From JAEUOS01 sp046160545 (GTDB lineage Bacteria > Pseudomonadota > Gammaproteobacteria > Burkholderiales > JAEUOS01): 64,000 nt of DNA. Shown in pieces: positions 25,880-34,996 of this stretch (within the stretch, counting starts at the first letter, position 1; the number at the start of each line of letters is the position of its first letter). The stretch covers positions 1 through 64,000 of the forward strand of contig JBJXGS010000044.1 of the NCBI GenBank assembly GCA_046160545.1, given 5' to 3'. The position numbers were made by a program, and so were the translations under genes. Below the pieces are notes generated by a model, which saw only the letters and a program-made list of their open reading frames with translations, was not told where the DNA came from and made no database searches.

Positions 25880-26815
25880 TCAGAACGGCGGCACGCCGGC
25901 TGCGTTGGCGGCGCCCTCGATGGGCACGGCGAAACCGATACCGACGAACACCCGTTGTCCCGTGGGGTTCAAGATGGCCGTGACGATGCCGACCACTTCG
26001 CCGTCCATGGTTACCAGCGGGCCGCCGGAGTTGCCGGGGTTGGCCGCAGCATCGAACTGGATCAGGTTGGACAGGGTGCGTTTGCCTTCGGGCGACAGGA
26101 AGTCACGCTTGAGGCCGGATACCACGCCACTGGATGCCGACGGGCCGATACCGAACGGAAAACCCACCGCCGCCACCAGGTCGCCCACCGCAAGATTGCC
26201 CGTCGAGCGCATGGTGGCAGGCTTCAGGTCGTCCGGAATTGCCTTCGCCTTCAGAATTGCCAGATCCTGCTCCGGTCGCACTCCTACGACCTGGGCTTCT
26301 GCTTCCATGCCGTCGAAAAAGATCACCTTGACACGCTCAGCACCGGCCACCACATGCATGTTGGTGAGGATGGTGCCGTTGTCAGAGATCACCACGCCAG
26401 TGCCCACGCCGGCCTCCATGTCCGACTCGCCGGTGGCGCCACTTTGCACGCCTTCGACGCGAACCACGGACGGACGCACGATTTCGACCGCCTTGGCCGC
26501 CGGCGACGGCAGGGTTTCGTTCTCCAACGTGGTGAGTACCGCACGGTCGATATCTTCCTGGGTTGGCCCTTTCATCACCGGCGTGCCGCGCGAAGCCAGG
26601 ATGAGCGCGGCGATGGCCACGCCCAGTGACAGGCCTGTCACGGCGCGTTCCCAGGTGAACCTGCGCGGGGTCGGCAGCGCGGCAACCGGCTCGGCAGGCG
26701 TCTCTTGGCCAGCAGAGATGGCGTTGTCCCGGCGCAGTCCCGTGGGGACCACCGGAGACTTGACCCCGGCCACTCGTGAACGCCGGGTGCTGCTGTAAAG
26801 GGGAACCTTGCGCAT
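25880..26815 (-). CDS. Membrane-anchored trypsin-like serine protease (HtrA/DegS type) without PDZ domain
   Basis: A 311-aa product. A basic 55-residue cytoplasmic region precedes one transmembrane helix (about 58-75). An S1C protease domain follows with the triad His154 (TNMHVV), Asp184 (DLAIL) and Ser263 (GNSGGP). It ends at residue 311, directly after the protease fold, so the PDZ domain normal in DegP/DegS is absent. The topology places the active site in the periplasm. The gene is the first of the series leading into moxR, suggesting a link to that envelope module. Confidence 0.88.
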   Translation of the reverse strand: MRKVPLYSSTRRSRVAGVKSPVVPTGLRRDNAISAGQETPAEPVAALPTPRRFTWERAVTGLSLGVAIAALILASRGTPVMKGPTQEDIDRAVLTTLENETLPSPAAKAVEIVRPSVVRVEGVQSGATGESDMEAGVGTGVVISDNGTILTNMHVVAGAERVKVIFFDGMEAEAQVVGVRPEQDLAILKAKAIPDDLKPATMRSTGNLAVGDLVAAVGFPFGIGPSASSGVVSGLKRDFLSPEGKRTLSNLIQFDAAANPGNSGGPLVTMDGEVVGIVTAILNPTGQRVFVGIGFAVPIEGAANAAGVPPF

Positions 26816-26889
26816 GGTCGTGTGAGCGATCGGTTGGTATGACCGGGCTGATGTTCAAACGCAAAATACCACAGCGATGTGGCACTGAC

Positions 26890-27948
26890 TCAAGAGGGCG
26901 CGAGTGTCTCCTGCGGCACGAACCCCTGCCAAAAGTCCTCGCGCGAAGCCATGGATTCGTATCCGGCGACCTGATCGGCGGCACGACCAACGAGGTCACG
27001 CGCCGTGCCGCCCTTGCGCGTGACGTAGGCATCGAGATCGGCAATGGCGCGCGTCAGTACTTCGAAGCCACCGGTCATCACCGCCGAGCAGTATTCGACC
27101 GCGCTCGCTCCTGCAAGCAGCATGCGCGCCGCATCCGCGCCGCTCCGCGCGCCGTTGGTTCCGATAAGTGGAAAGGCCGGACCAAGGGAACGTCGCGTAC
27201 GCGCCAGCCAGTAGCAGGTCAGCGGCAGAGCCCAGGGGCCGCCGTAGCCCAGGTTGGTGCCCAACACCGGTGCCTGTGTCTCCAGGTCCGGCAGCATGCC
27301 CAGAAAGCGACCGATCATGACGACCGCCGCCGCCCCGCCGTCACGCGCCGCCGCGGCCAAGAGCGCGACATTCTCGCTCTGACCAGTGAGCTTGACCCAA
27401 ACCGGGATATCCACCGCAGCGCACACGGCGGCAACCTGCGCGCGCAGGCGTTCAACACTGCGCTCGGTCGCCACTCCGCCATGCTTCGCCTCATCCCCGT
27501 ACGGTGTGCCGACGTTGAATTCGAGCAGGCGCACGCCAGACTTCTCGGCATGGCGCGCCAGGCGCACCGCGTGATCGAGATCGGCCAGGATCAGGCTCGC
27601 GGCGACATAGGCATCAGTGTCGCGGGCTTCAAGGTCCAACCTGGCCACGGCATCGAGCCACTCTTCGGCTCCGCGCGGTTGCAGCCCGGAGCGGCACAGG
27701 ATGCTGCTGGACCCCGCACCCTGCCAGGGCTGCCTTGTCCATTCGCGGTCGAACGCCGAGTAGTCGGTCTGCCCGAGCTGGGCGCGCGCGGCTTCGCTCT
27801 CGTTGGTCGACTTCGCGACGACCACCGACGCGCCGGCGCGCAAGGCGGCACGCACGCCGGCCTCACTGATGACGTGCTCCCCGGAGGCACAGATGATCGG
27901 GTTCTTGAGGCGGAGGCCACCCAGGGACAGCGCCAGCGTCGCAGCCAT
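26890..27948 (-). CDS. Dihydroorotate dehydrogenase-like FMN enzyme (not PyrD)
   Basis: A 352-aa TIM-barrel flavoprotein of the DHOD/DHPD superfamily: LGGLRLKNPIICASG start, FNVGTPYGDEAKHGG, VWVKLTG and the FMN-phosphate region IGTNGARSGADAARMLLAGASAVEYCS. The sequence lacks PyrD hallmarks and is closer to the PreA-type or uncharacterised DHO_dh branch. It follows a Bug receptor by 17 bp, suggesting a role in catabolism of an imported compound. The substrate is unknown. Confidence 0.75.
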   Translation of the reverse strand: MAATLALSLGGLRLKNPIICASGEHVISEAGVRAALRAGASVVVAKSTNESEAARAQLGQTDYSAFDREWTRQPWQGAGSSSILCRSGLQPRGAEEWLDAVARLDLEARDTDAYVAASLILADLDHAVRLARHAEKSGVRLLEFNVGTPYGDEAKHGGVATERSVERLRAQVAAVCAAVDIPVWVKLTGQSENVALLAAAARDGGAAAVVMIGRFLGMLPDLETQAPVLGTNLGYGGPWALPLTCYWLARTRRSLGPAFPLIGTNGARSGADAARMLLAGASAVEYCSAVMTGGFEVLTRAIADLDAYVTRKGGTARDLVGRAADQVAGYESMASREDFWQGFVPQETLAPS

Positions 27949-27965
27949 CGTTTCGAACCGTGTGT

Positions 27966-28925
27966 CTAGCGGTTGCTATCGAGCTTCAAGTCGGTAATGA
28001 GTTTCTTGAAGTGGCGCTCCTCGGCCTCCAGGATGCTGCGGAACTGCGCGGGGTTCAGGTACATGGTGCTGTTGAAGCTCCTCCTGGTCGCCTCGACGAA
28101 TTCCGGCGCCTTCATCGCCTCAGGCACGGCGGCGACCCATTTGGCGAGTACCGCGTCCGGCAAGCCCTTGGGCCCGAAAAAACCGAACTTGGTCACATCC
28201 GATACGTCCACGCCGCCTTCCTTGACGGTCATGAAACTGGGCATCAGATCGGAGCGCTGGGGGCCCGTGATGGCCAGCGGGATCAGCTTGGCGGCATTGA
28301 CATGCGGCATGATGGCGTTGGGCAGGCCGATCACGATGTCTACCGTGCCGCCCAGGATGGCCGTAACGGCCGGACCGATGCCCTGGAAAGGCACGTGCAG
28401 GAGCTTGAAACCCGCCGCTGCCGCGATCGCCTCGCCCGCCATGTGGGTGGTCGTGCCCTGCCCGGCCGAGCCAAAGTTGATGCGCCCCGGATTGGCACGA
28501 CCGTAGCTGACCATTTCGCCCAGGGTCTTGAAAGGCGCATCCGGGCGTGCGGCGACGACAAAGGGAGTACCGATGACGTTGCCGATGGGCACCAGGTCGT
28601 CCATGACATAAGGGGTCTTGGTCATGCTTGGTTGCACGGTCAGCGCACCAGTACCCGTGTAGAGCAAGGTGTAGCCGTCCGGTTTGGCATTCTTGACCTG
28701 GGCGGTGCCGATCGCAGCGCCTGCGCCTGCGACGTTTTCGATCACCAGGCCCTGGCCGAGGATGCGCGTCAAGGCTGGGGCCAGGAGGCGCAGCTGCTGA
28801 TCGGTGCCGCCCGGGGCATAGGGCACCACGACACGGATCGGGCGTGACGGATAGTCCTGGGCCGCCGCCGGTGCGACGGCTGTGATCAGGACGGCGAAGG
28901 CGCTGGCTGCAAGAAGTGGATTCAT
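27966..28925 (-). CDS. Bug/TctC family periplasmic solute receptor
   Basis: A 319-aa product from the ATG at 28925, with a GAGG ribosome-binding site. The signal peptide ends AAAQ (about 1-23), and DYPSRPIRVVVPYAPGGTDQQLRLLAP is the hallmark start of Bug receptors of tripartite tricarboxylate transporters. These bind carboxylates or related small acids and are hugely expanded in Burkholderiales, usually without adjacent TctAB membrane genes, as here. It is co-transcribed with the DHOD-like gene. Confidence 0.92.
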   Translation of the reverse strand: MNPLLAASAFAVLITAVAPAAAQDYPSRPIRVVVPYAPGGTDQQLRLLAPALTRILGQGLVIENVAGAGAAIGTAQVKNAKPDGYTLLYTGTGALTVQPSMTKTPYVMDDLVPIGNVIGTPFVVAARPDAPFKTLGEMVSYGRANPGRINFGSAGQGTTTHMAGEAIAAAAGFKLLHVPFQGIGPAVTAILGGTVDIVIGLPNAIMPHVNAAKLIPLAITGPQRSDLMPSFMTVKEGGVDVSDVTKFGFFGPKGLPDAVLAKWVAAVPEAMKAPEFVEATRRSFNSTMYLNPAQFRSILEAEERHFKKLITDLKLDSNR

Positions 28926-29029
28926 GGGGCCTCGAAACAATGGATTGACGCCTGCCTCGTCGCAGCGTCATGGCTCCGCGGGGCGGATTCCGCATGCAAA
29001 GCGCAGCAGGTACGCCATATTGGCATGAT

Positions 29030-29045
29030 CCCCGCGCTTGCGGGG
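29030..29045. terminator. Short GC hairpin downstream of the DUF1501 gene
   Basis: A perfect 6-bp stem CCCCGC/GCGGGG with a 4-nt loop, about 80 bp past the DUF1501 stop and upstream of the Bug gene. There is no U-tract, so its role as a terminator is uncertain. Confidence 0.3.
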
Positions 29046-29121
29046 GGCTGCGATCAAGTCAGATGCCGGTCGGAGCGCGCCGGCGGCTCGAAATCGGCGC
29101 CGTACACGGCCGCGGCGAGTA

Positions 29122-30276
29122 TCAGCCGCGCAACAGGTTGAGGGTGGCGAACTTTCCGCCCAGCACGTCGGCCGAAGGCAGGCTCCACCAGCGCTCCAGG
29201 ACGGTGGCATAGAGGGAGCGGAAATCGACTGCAAAGGGCAGGTTGCCGTTGCCATCCAGGCGTCCCAGGGCGGGCGGCTGTCCCAGGAAGCCCCCGCGCA
29301 CGGCGCCGCCCAGCACCAGATGCGCAGCTGCCGTACCGTGATCGGTCCCCTGCGACTGGTTCTCGCGGACGCGCCGGCCGAATTCGGCGTAGGTGACGAT
29401 CAGTGTCGATTCCCAGCGCCCCGTTTCCTCCAGTGCAGAACGCAGTGCGACCAGACCTTCGGCGAGTTGGCGCAGCAGATTGCCGTGCATCGGGGCCTGG
29501 TTCTGGTGCGTGTCGAAGTTTCCGAGCGAGACGCGAATCGCTGCCACCGGGCGGCGGTTGGCGGCGATTTGTGCGGCCAGGCGCACTTGATTGCCAAAGT
29601 TGCCCTGCGGGAACACGGTACGGAATTCGCGCCGCGCCTCGAGGTTGGCCGCCGCCTCGACGATGTTGCCTTCGACCTTGAGGATGTGCTGCAGCGCACT
29701 GCTGCGGCGCGCTGCAGTGCCCTCGGCCTCCGCCAATCGCGCCTGCTGGAGGAAGCGCTCGGGATTGGCCAGTGCGATGGCGCGCGGCGCTCCCGCCAGC
29801 GGCCCCATGTCGTTGTTGCCGATCGCGACGCCGTCGGCCAGGTAGGCGGCCGGAACCGGGCGCGTGGCAAAAGCGCGTGCCAGCCAGCCCTGCTGCAGGT
29901 ACTCGTCGGCGCGCGATGCGGTATCCCAGATTTCAATGGAACGAAAATGCGAAAGATTGGGCTCGGGGTAGCCCAGGCCTTCGACGATGGCCATGTGCCC
30001 GGACCGCCAGGTCGGCAGCAACGGCTCCAGGGCCGGGTGCAGGCCGGCGCGCTCGGACAACTGGACGACTTCTTCGCGCTTGAGTGCCAGGCGCGGCCGA
30101 AGGCTGGCATAGAGCGGGTCGGCGAAGGGCACGACCGTGTTCAAGCCGTCGTTGGCGCCACGCAGTTCGACCAGGATCAGGAGGCGCGATGCCGCCGCAT
30201 CCTGCGCCGACGCGCAGTGCAACCAGAGCCCCAGCGGTGAAGTCGCGGCTAGAGAGAGGAAGCGTCGACGGTCCAT
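29122..30276 (-). CDS. DUF1501 Tat-exported protein
   Basis: A 384-aa product from the ATG at 30276; a GTG at 30285 overlapping the previous stop as GTGA is equally possible and adds three residues. A twin-arginine signal (DRRRFLSLAA) starts the protein. The DUF1501 body resembles the alkaline-phosphatase superfamily fold: LVELRGANDGLNTVVPF near the start and FGRRVRENQSQGTDHGTAA toward the end. It is coupled to an upstream DUF1800 gene, the standard pairing for this family. The biochemical function is unknown. Confidence 0.92.
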   Translation of the reverse strand: MDRRRFLSLAATSPLGLWLHCASAQDAAASRLLILVELRGANDGLNTVVPFADPLYASLRPRLALKREEVVQLSERAGLHPALEPLLPTWRSGHMAIVEGLGYPEPNLSHFRSIEIWDTASRADEYLQQGWLARAFATRPVPAAYLADGVAIGNNDMGPLAGAPRAIALANPERFLQQARLAEAEGTAARRSSALQHILKVEGNIVEAAANLEARREFRTVFPQGNFGNQVRLAAQIAANRRPVAAIRVSLGNFDTHQNQAPMHGNLLRQLAEGLVALRSALEETGRWESTLIVTYAEFGRRVRENQSQGTDHGTAAAHLVLGGAVRGGFLGQPPALGRLDGNGNLPFAVDFRSLYATVLERWWSLPSADVLGGKFATLNLLRG

Positions 30277-30281
30277 GATTT

Positions 30282-31814
30282 TCACTTGAGCTGGTAGGCG
30301 GGATCGAGCAGCGCGGCGCGCAGCACCTGCCGCGGCGCAGCGTTGGCCGCAGGTGTCGCTGCGGGTTCGACGGCAAGGAGGGCCCGCTGCATGGCACTTT
30401 GCGGCTGCCCGGCGAATTGCGCCAGGAAAAGGTCGGAGTCGAACTGGATGCCGGCGGCGGCGCGCATGAGTCGCTGCCGAGCCTCCCCATCCATGCGACC
30501 GGCTCCCTTGACTTCGCCAATGTCGCGCGCTCGCATGGGCGATTCGACACCGTCCGTATTGGCCGATGCCGGCGTTGCCCCCATTGCCTGGGCTGCGCGT
30601 CCCGCGCCTTCGCGCATTTCCTCGGATCGGATCAAGCGCTCTGCGAACTGCTTGCGTGCAAGCAGGGTGGAACTGTTGATCCAGGACTCGCCGCCCGGCC
30701 AGCCGCGCACGTTTGGTGGCGCCAAGAGGGTCTGGCCCAGAGCCCCTACTGTAAAGACCCAGGGCAGCGGGTCGGTGTAGGACACCCCCAATTGGCGCAC
30801 CGTCCCGACCACCAGTTCAACCGGTGACTTGATGAGACCGCCGCGCTGTTCCGGAGCGTAAAAGCGCGGCGAGTTGAACATCGCACGCAGTGCGGTTCGG
30901 ATATCGTAGCGCGCGGACCGGAAAAGAGCGGCGATGCGCTTGATCTCGGGCGCGTCGGCGGCTGACGGCTCCATGGAGACGAATTCGCGCCACAGCTTGC
31001 GCATGATGAATTCGGCGCAGGCCGGTTGTGCCAGGAGGAGGTCCAGGACGGCGTCGCCGTCGAACTCGCCGCTCCGGCCGAAGACGGTTTTCACGCCGTC
31101 GTCATGCAGCATCGGCCGGCGGCGGAACTCGAGGTTGTCCGGGTCCAGGCTCCAGCCGGTGAAGGCGCGCGCTGCCTCCTTGATGTCGCGCTCGCTGTAG
31201 TTGCCCTCCCCCAGGGTAAAGAGTTCCATGACTTCGCGGGCGAAGTTCTCGTTGGGCGCGCCGCGCCGGCTGGTCGCGACGTCCAGGTAGATGATCATCG
31301 CCGCATCTTTCGATACCGCCCGCAGCAGTTCGCCGAAGTCACCCAACGCGTGCCGGCGCAACAGCAGGTTCTGCCGGTACATGAGCTGCGGGACACGCAC
31401 CTTTTGCAGGCTGGACACAAAATGGTTGTGCCAGAACAGTGTCATGCGCTCGGTCAGCGGCGACGGCGTCGCCAGCATCTCCGCCATCCACCACGAGCGC
31501 AGTTCGAAGCCGCGCGTTACCTGCAGCTGCAGGAACTCGCGGCGCTCCTGGTCGCTCTTTTCGTTCAGGCGCGGCCGCTGGGCCGGCTCATGGACCCAGG
31601 TAGGCGGTGGCGTGCGTGCCTCCCTGCGCGCGCCGGACAGGAGTCGCTCGACAGCCTCGGCGCGGGCTAAGGGCGCGTACTGCCGGACCTCGGCCTCGGT
31701 AGCTGCAAATCCGGCTCGCGTCAGCAGATAACGGGCTTCGTCCGCCCCCATTGGCGCCGCCAGCGCGGTCGCCGCGGCGACAAACGGCAGGATCGACAGC
31801 ATGAGGCGCAGCAC
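30282..31814 (-). CDS. DUF1800 domain protein
   Basis: A 510-aa product with a signal peptide (about 1-19) and the full DUF1800 signature: ARYLLTRAGFAAT, TLFWHNHFVSSLQKV, NENFAREVMELFTLGEGNYSE and NVRGWPGGESWINSSTLLAR. Exported, function unknown. It overlaps the DUF1501 partner, forming the usual two-gene operon. An Ala/Arg-rich insertion precedes the C-terminal end. Confidence 0.93.
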   Translation of the reverse strand: MLRLMLSILPFVAAATALAAPMGADEARYLLTRAGFAATEAEVRQYAPLARAEAVERLLSGARREARTPPPTWVHEPAQRPRLNEKSDQERREFLQLQVTRGFELRSWWMAEMLATPSPLTERMTLFWHNHFVSSLQKVRVPQLMYRQNLLLRRHALGDFGELLRAVSKDAAMIIYLDVATSRRGAPNENFAREVMELFTLGEGNYSERDIKEAARAFTGWSLDPDNLEFRRRPMLHDDGVKTVFGRSGEFDGDAVLDLLLAQPACAEFIMRKLWREFVSMEPSAADAPEIKRIAALFRSARYDIRTALRAMFNSPRFYAPEQRGGLIKSPVELVVGTVRQLGVSYTDPLPWVFTVGALGQTLLAPPNVRGWPGGESWINSSTLLARKQFAERLIRSEEMREGAGRAAQAMGATPASANTDGVESPMRARDIGEVKGAGRMDGEARQRLMRAAAGIQFDSDLFLAQFAGQPQSAMQRALLAVEPAATPAANAAPRQVLRAALLDPAYQLK

Positions 31815-31822
31815 AGGGGCTC

Positions 31823-32098
31823 CTAGCGACGGTAGATGTCCTGGCCGTGATCGCGGATCTGGCGCCGCAGTTCACGCCGTTCGTCCGGTGACATGCGCTG
31901 CTGCCGGTGGTCACGGTCTCCGGCGCGCTCGTCCTGGCGTCCCTCGCGCCGCTCCATGCGCTCGCGGCGCATCTCTTCTCGTGCGGCGCGCCGATCCTCG
32001 AATCCGGGCCCGCCCGGACCAGGGCGGTGGGGTTGCGCCAGCACAGCCTGCGAATTTGCCAGGAGAACAAAGGCTATGAATGCGAGGCGACAGGACAT
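31823..32098 (-). CDS. Small secreted Arg/Glu-rich protein
   Basis: A 91-aa product from the ATG at 32098. Residues 1-22 form a clear signal peptide (ending AVLAQ). The mature part is dominated by charged residues (RREMRRERMERREGRQDERAG-like) and ends MSPDERRELRRQIRDHG, a motif seen in many small periplasmic proteins of unknown function. It lies 8 bp upstream of the DUF1800 gene and is probably co-transcribed with it. No enzymatic motif is seen. Confidence 0.65.
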   Translation of the reverse strand: MSCRLAFIAFVLLANSQAVLAQPHRPGPGGPGFEDRRAAREEMRRERMERREGRQDERAGDRDHRQQRMSPDERRELRRQIRDHGQDIYRR

Positions 32099-32200
32099 GG
32101 TCGAAATAACGGCCGGCGGTTCGTGCAGTTGACCCATGCTACCCGCGTGGCGCATGGCAAGTGGTAAGCAGTTGTAAAGCCGGCCGGTAGAATCGAAGCC

Positions 32201-33802
32201 ATGCCAGGGTTCGAGTACGACTACGTCATCGTCGGCGGCGGAAGCGCCGGGTGCCTATTGGCCAATCGCCTTTCCGCGGACCCGAACCTATCGGTGTGCC
32301 TGGTGGAGGCCGGGCGCAGCGACAACTGGATCTGGATCAAGATCCCCGTCGGCTACCTGTATTGCATCGCCAATCCTCGTACCGACTGGATGTACCGTAC
32401 CGAGGCAGAGGCCGGTCTCAACGGTCGCGACATTCACTACGCGCGCGGGCTGGGCCCCGGCGGCTGCTCGCTGATCAATGCAATGATCTACATGCGCGGG
32501 CAAAAGCGCGACTACGACGAGTGGGCGCGGCTGTCCGGCAGCGACCTGTGGGATTGGGATCATGTGCTGCCCTTGTTTCGCCGTCACGAAGATTCGCACC
32601 GGGGCGAGAGCCATTTTCACGGCAAGGGTGGCGAGGTGCGCATCGAGGAGCAGCGCCTGTCCTGGAAAATCCTCGACCGTTTCGCCGAGGCCGCCGAACA
32701 GGCCGGGATTCCCGCTTCGGCCGACTTCAACACCGGCAACAACGTCGGATGGGGCCGCTTCGAGGTCACCCAGCGGCGCGGAGTACGGTGGCACGCGGCG
32801 CGGGCTTTTCTGCATCCGGTGCGCAAGCGCGCCAACCTCACGGTCCGCGAACAAAGCCGCGCCCTCGGTCTGGACTTTGACGGCAGGCGTTGCAGCGGCG
32901 TGCGTGTGCAGGGTCCGGATGGGACGGTTACGCTCACGGCAAGGCGCGAAGTCGTGCTCGCTTCCGGTGCGATCGGCAGCCCGCAGTTGCTGCAACTCTC
33001 CGGCATCGGCGACCCTGCCCTCCTCGCACGCCACCAGATTCCGATCGTGCACGCCCTGCCCGGCGTCGGCCGCAATCTGCAGGATCATCTGCAACTGCGG
33101 ATGGCCTTCAAGGTACGCGGCATCGCCACCTTGAATACCCAGGCCAACAGCCTCCTCGGACGGGCGCTGATGGGGTTGCGTTACGCCTTGTTTCGCACCG
33201 GGCCCCTGACCATGGCACCCTCGCAATTGGGCGTTTTCTGGCACAGCGAACCTGGTTCGGCGACTCCCAACCTGCAGTACCACGTGCAGCCGCTGTCACT
33301 GGACAAATTCGGCGATCCGCTGCACGGCTTTCCTGCGTTCACTGCCTCGGTCTGCAACCTGCGCCCTAGCTCCCGCGGCAGCGTGCAGATCCGCAGTGCC
33401 GATCCGCTTGCCAAGCCCGCCATCCAATGCAACTACCTGTCCACCGACGCCGACCGCGCCGTCGCAGCCGCTGCCATGCGGCTGACCCGTCGCATCGTCG
33501 GCATGCCGGCCCTGAGGCACTACCATCCGGAAGAATTCTTGCCCGGACCGCAATTTTCCAGCGATGAAGAACTCGTCGCCGCGGCCGGTGACATCGGCAC
33601 AACCATTTTTCATCCCGTGGGGACCTGCGCCATGGGTCGCGCCGATGATCCGGCCGCGGTGGTCGACGCGCAATTGCGCGTGATCGGCATCGAGGGACTG
33701 CGTATCGCCGATGCCTCGGTCATGCCTGTCATCACCTCGGGAAACACCAATGCGCCGACCATGATGATTGCCGAACGGGCAGCCGACCTGATGCGCGCCT
33801 GA
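32201..33802 (+). CDS. GMC family FAD-dependent oxidoreductase (choline/alcohol dehydrogenase-like)
   Basis: A 533-aa product. The N-terminal FAD-binding motif is VIVGGGSAGCLLANRLS, and GMC signature 1 (ARGLGPGGCSLINAMIYMRG) and signature 2 (ASGAIGSPQLLQLSGIG) are present. The active-site His (about residue 471, FHPVGTCAMG) and the Asn of SGNTNAP are intact. No signal peptide, so it is probably a cytoplasmic or membrane-peripheral dehydrogenase of a primary alcohol. The gene stands alone, divergent from the small secreted protein. The substrate is unknown; betA-type glycine-betaine genes are absent. Confidence 0.92.
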   Translation: MPGFEYDYVIVGGGSAGCLLANRLSADPNLSVCLVEAGRSDNWIWIKIPVGYLYCIANPRTDWMYRTEAEAGLNGRDIHYARGLGPGGCSLINAMIYMRGQKRDYDEWARLSGSDLWDWDHVLPLFRRHEDSHRGESHFHGKGGEVRIEEQRLSWKILDRFAEAAEQAGIPASADFNTGNNVGWGRFEVTQRRGVRWHAARAFLHPVRKRANLTVREQSRALGLDFDGRRCSGVRVQGPDGTVTLTARREVVLASGAIGSPQLLQLSGIGDPALLARHQIPIVHALPGVGRNLQDHLQLRMAFKVRGIATLNTQANSLLGRALMGLRYALFRTGPLTMAPSQLGVFWHSEPGSATPNLQYHVQPLSLDKFGDPLHGFPAFTASVCNLRPSSRGSVQIRSADPLAKPAIQCNYLSTDADRAVAAAAMRLTRRIVGMPALRHYHPEEFLPGPQFSSDEELVAAAGDIGTTIFHPVGTCAMGRADDPAAVVDAQLRVIGIEGLRIADASVMPVITSGNTNAPTMMIAERAADLMRA

Positions 33803-33920
33803 GGTCACGCCTCATGGCGGAATCAGCGCTGCAAAGCAATCTTTCTCGACACCTGGCGCATGGTTGCGGTCGCGTAACCTCATCGCATTTCACGGGTTCT
33901 GGCTCGCAATTTCCGCGCAT

Positions 33921-33996
33921 CTGTCCGCTGCTGCGGACAGCACCAGCCCTGCGGATGAAGGCCGCGCCACGCCTGATTTAGAGGCGCGCACGGCCT
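33921..33996. terminator. Two inverted repeats between convergent genes
   Basis: The 205-bp gap between the GMC and FAH genes contains a perfect 8-bp stem CTGTCCGC/GCGGACAG (33921-33940). A second, bulged inverted repeat is AGGCCG(C)GCC against GGCGC...CGGCCT (33959-33996). Neither has a U-tract. Convergent position suggests terminators, but the evidence is weak. Confidence 0.3.
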
Positions 33997-34007
33997 AAAG
34001 GCAGCTC

Positions 34008-34880
34008 CTAAGCCTCGTCGACGATCGGATTGGAGAGAACGCCGACGCCTTCGATATCGATCTCGCAGACGTCTCCCGGCGCCATCCACACCGGAGGCGT
34101 GCGCGCGTAGCCGACCCCCGCCGGTGTTCCGGTAATGATGACATCGCCTGGTTCGAGGGTGATGCACTCGGTAATGATGACAAGCGAGGCGACGACATCG
34201 AACAGGAAGTCGCGCGTATTGGCGTCCTGCATGACCTTGCCGTTCAGGCGCGACTGAATGCGCAGTCCCGCCGCGCCAGCAGGCAACTCATCCACAGTCA
34301 CGAGCCAGGGGCCGAAGCCACCGGTCGCGTCGAAATTCTTGCCGATGGTCCATTGGTTGGTCTTGCGCTGGTAGTCGCGCAGTGAACCATCGTTGTAGCA
34401 GGTGTAGCCGGCGACGCAGGATAGCGCGTTCGCCTCGGTCAGGTGGCGCGCGCGCGCGCCGATCACGACCGCGAGCTCGGCCTCGTAATCGAGTTTGGTC
34501 GACGCCTTGGGACGCACGATGGCTTCACGATGCCCCACTTGAGAGGTTGCACCGCGCATGAAAAAGCTCGGGTACTCGGGCCGGGCGTGCCCGCCCTCCT
34601 TGGCGTGGTCGGCGTAATTGAGGCCAAGGCACAGGATCTTGGGTGGGCGCGGTACGACAGGGAGGAAGCGCACGCCGGCCAGTGGTTTGACAGCGTGCGC
34701 AGGCGCGGACTGCGCCGCGCGCTTGACCGTCGCCAGGCCGTCGGGGGCGGCCAGGAGTGCGGTCATATCGGTCGAAAGCGCCAGTCCGGTGGCGCCTAGG
34801 TCGACGAACTCCGCGGCATCGGCCGAGCGCACCACGCCGACGGCGGGGCGGCCGGAATTGTCATAGCTGATCAGTCTCAT
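34008..34880 (-). CDS. Fumarylacetoacetate hydrolase family enzyme
   Basis: A 290-aa product. Metal ligands Glu133 and Glu135 (DYEAELAVVIG) and Asp164 (YNDGSLRD) are in place; LCLGLNYADHAKE and GDVIITGTPAGVGYARTPPVWM complete the FAH-fold signature. These enzymes hydrolyse or decarboxylate dicarboxylic acids in aromatic catabolism. Divergent from a Bug receptor and Rieske oxygenase pair across 116 bp, consistent with a shared aromatic or acid catabolic role. The precise substrate is not deducible. Confidence 0.92.
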   Translation of the reverse strand: MRLISYDNSGRPAVGVVRSADAAEFVDLGATGLALSTDMTALLAAPDGLATVKRAAQSAPAHAVKPLAGVRFLPVVPRPPKILCLGLNYADHAKEGGHARPEYPSFFMRGATSQVGHREAIVRPKASTKLDYEAELAVVIGARARHLTEANALSCVAGYTCYNDGSLRDYQRKTNQWTIGKNFDATGGFGPWLVTVDELPAGAAGLRIQSRLNGKVMQDANTRDFLFDVVASLVIITECITLEPGDVIITGTPAGVGYARTPPVWMAPGDVCEIDIEGVGVLSNPIVDEA

Positions 34881-34996
34881 GGGTACCCTGGAAGTTTAGG
34901 AAACACGGCGCGCAGTCTAACCCGGTTGACGGCGGTTGCGCCCTCATGCGCCGGTGAGTAGCATCAGGGGTATCGCGTTGAAGTGGAACGTCTCAA

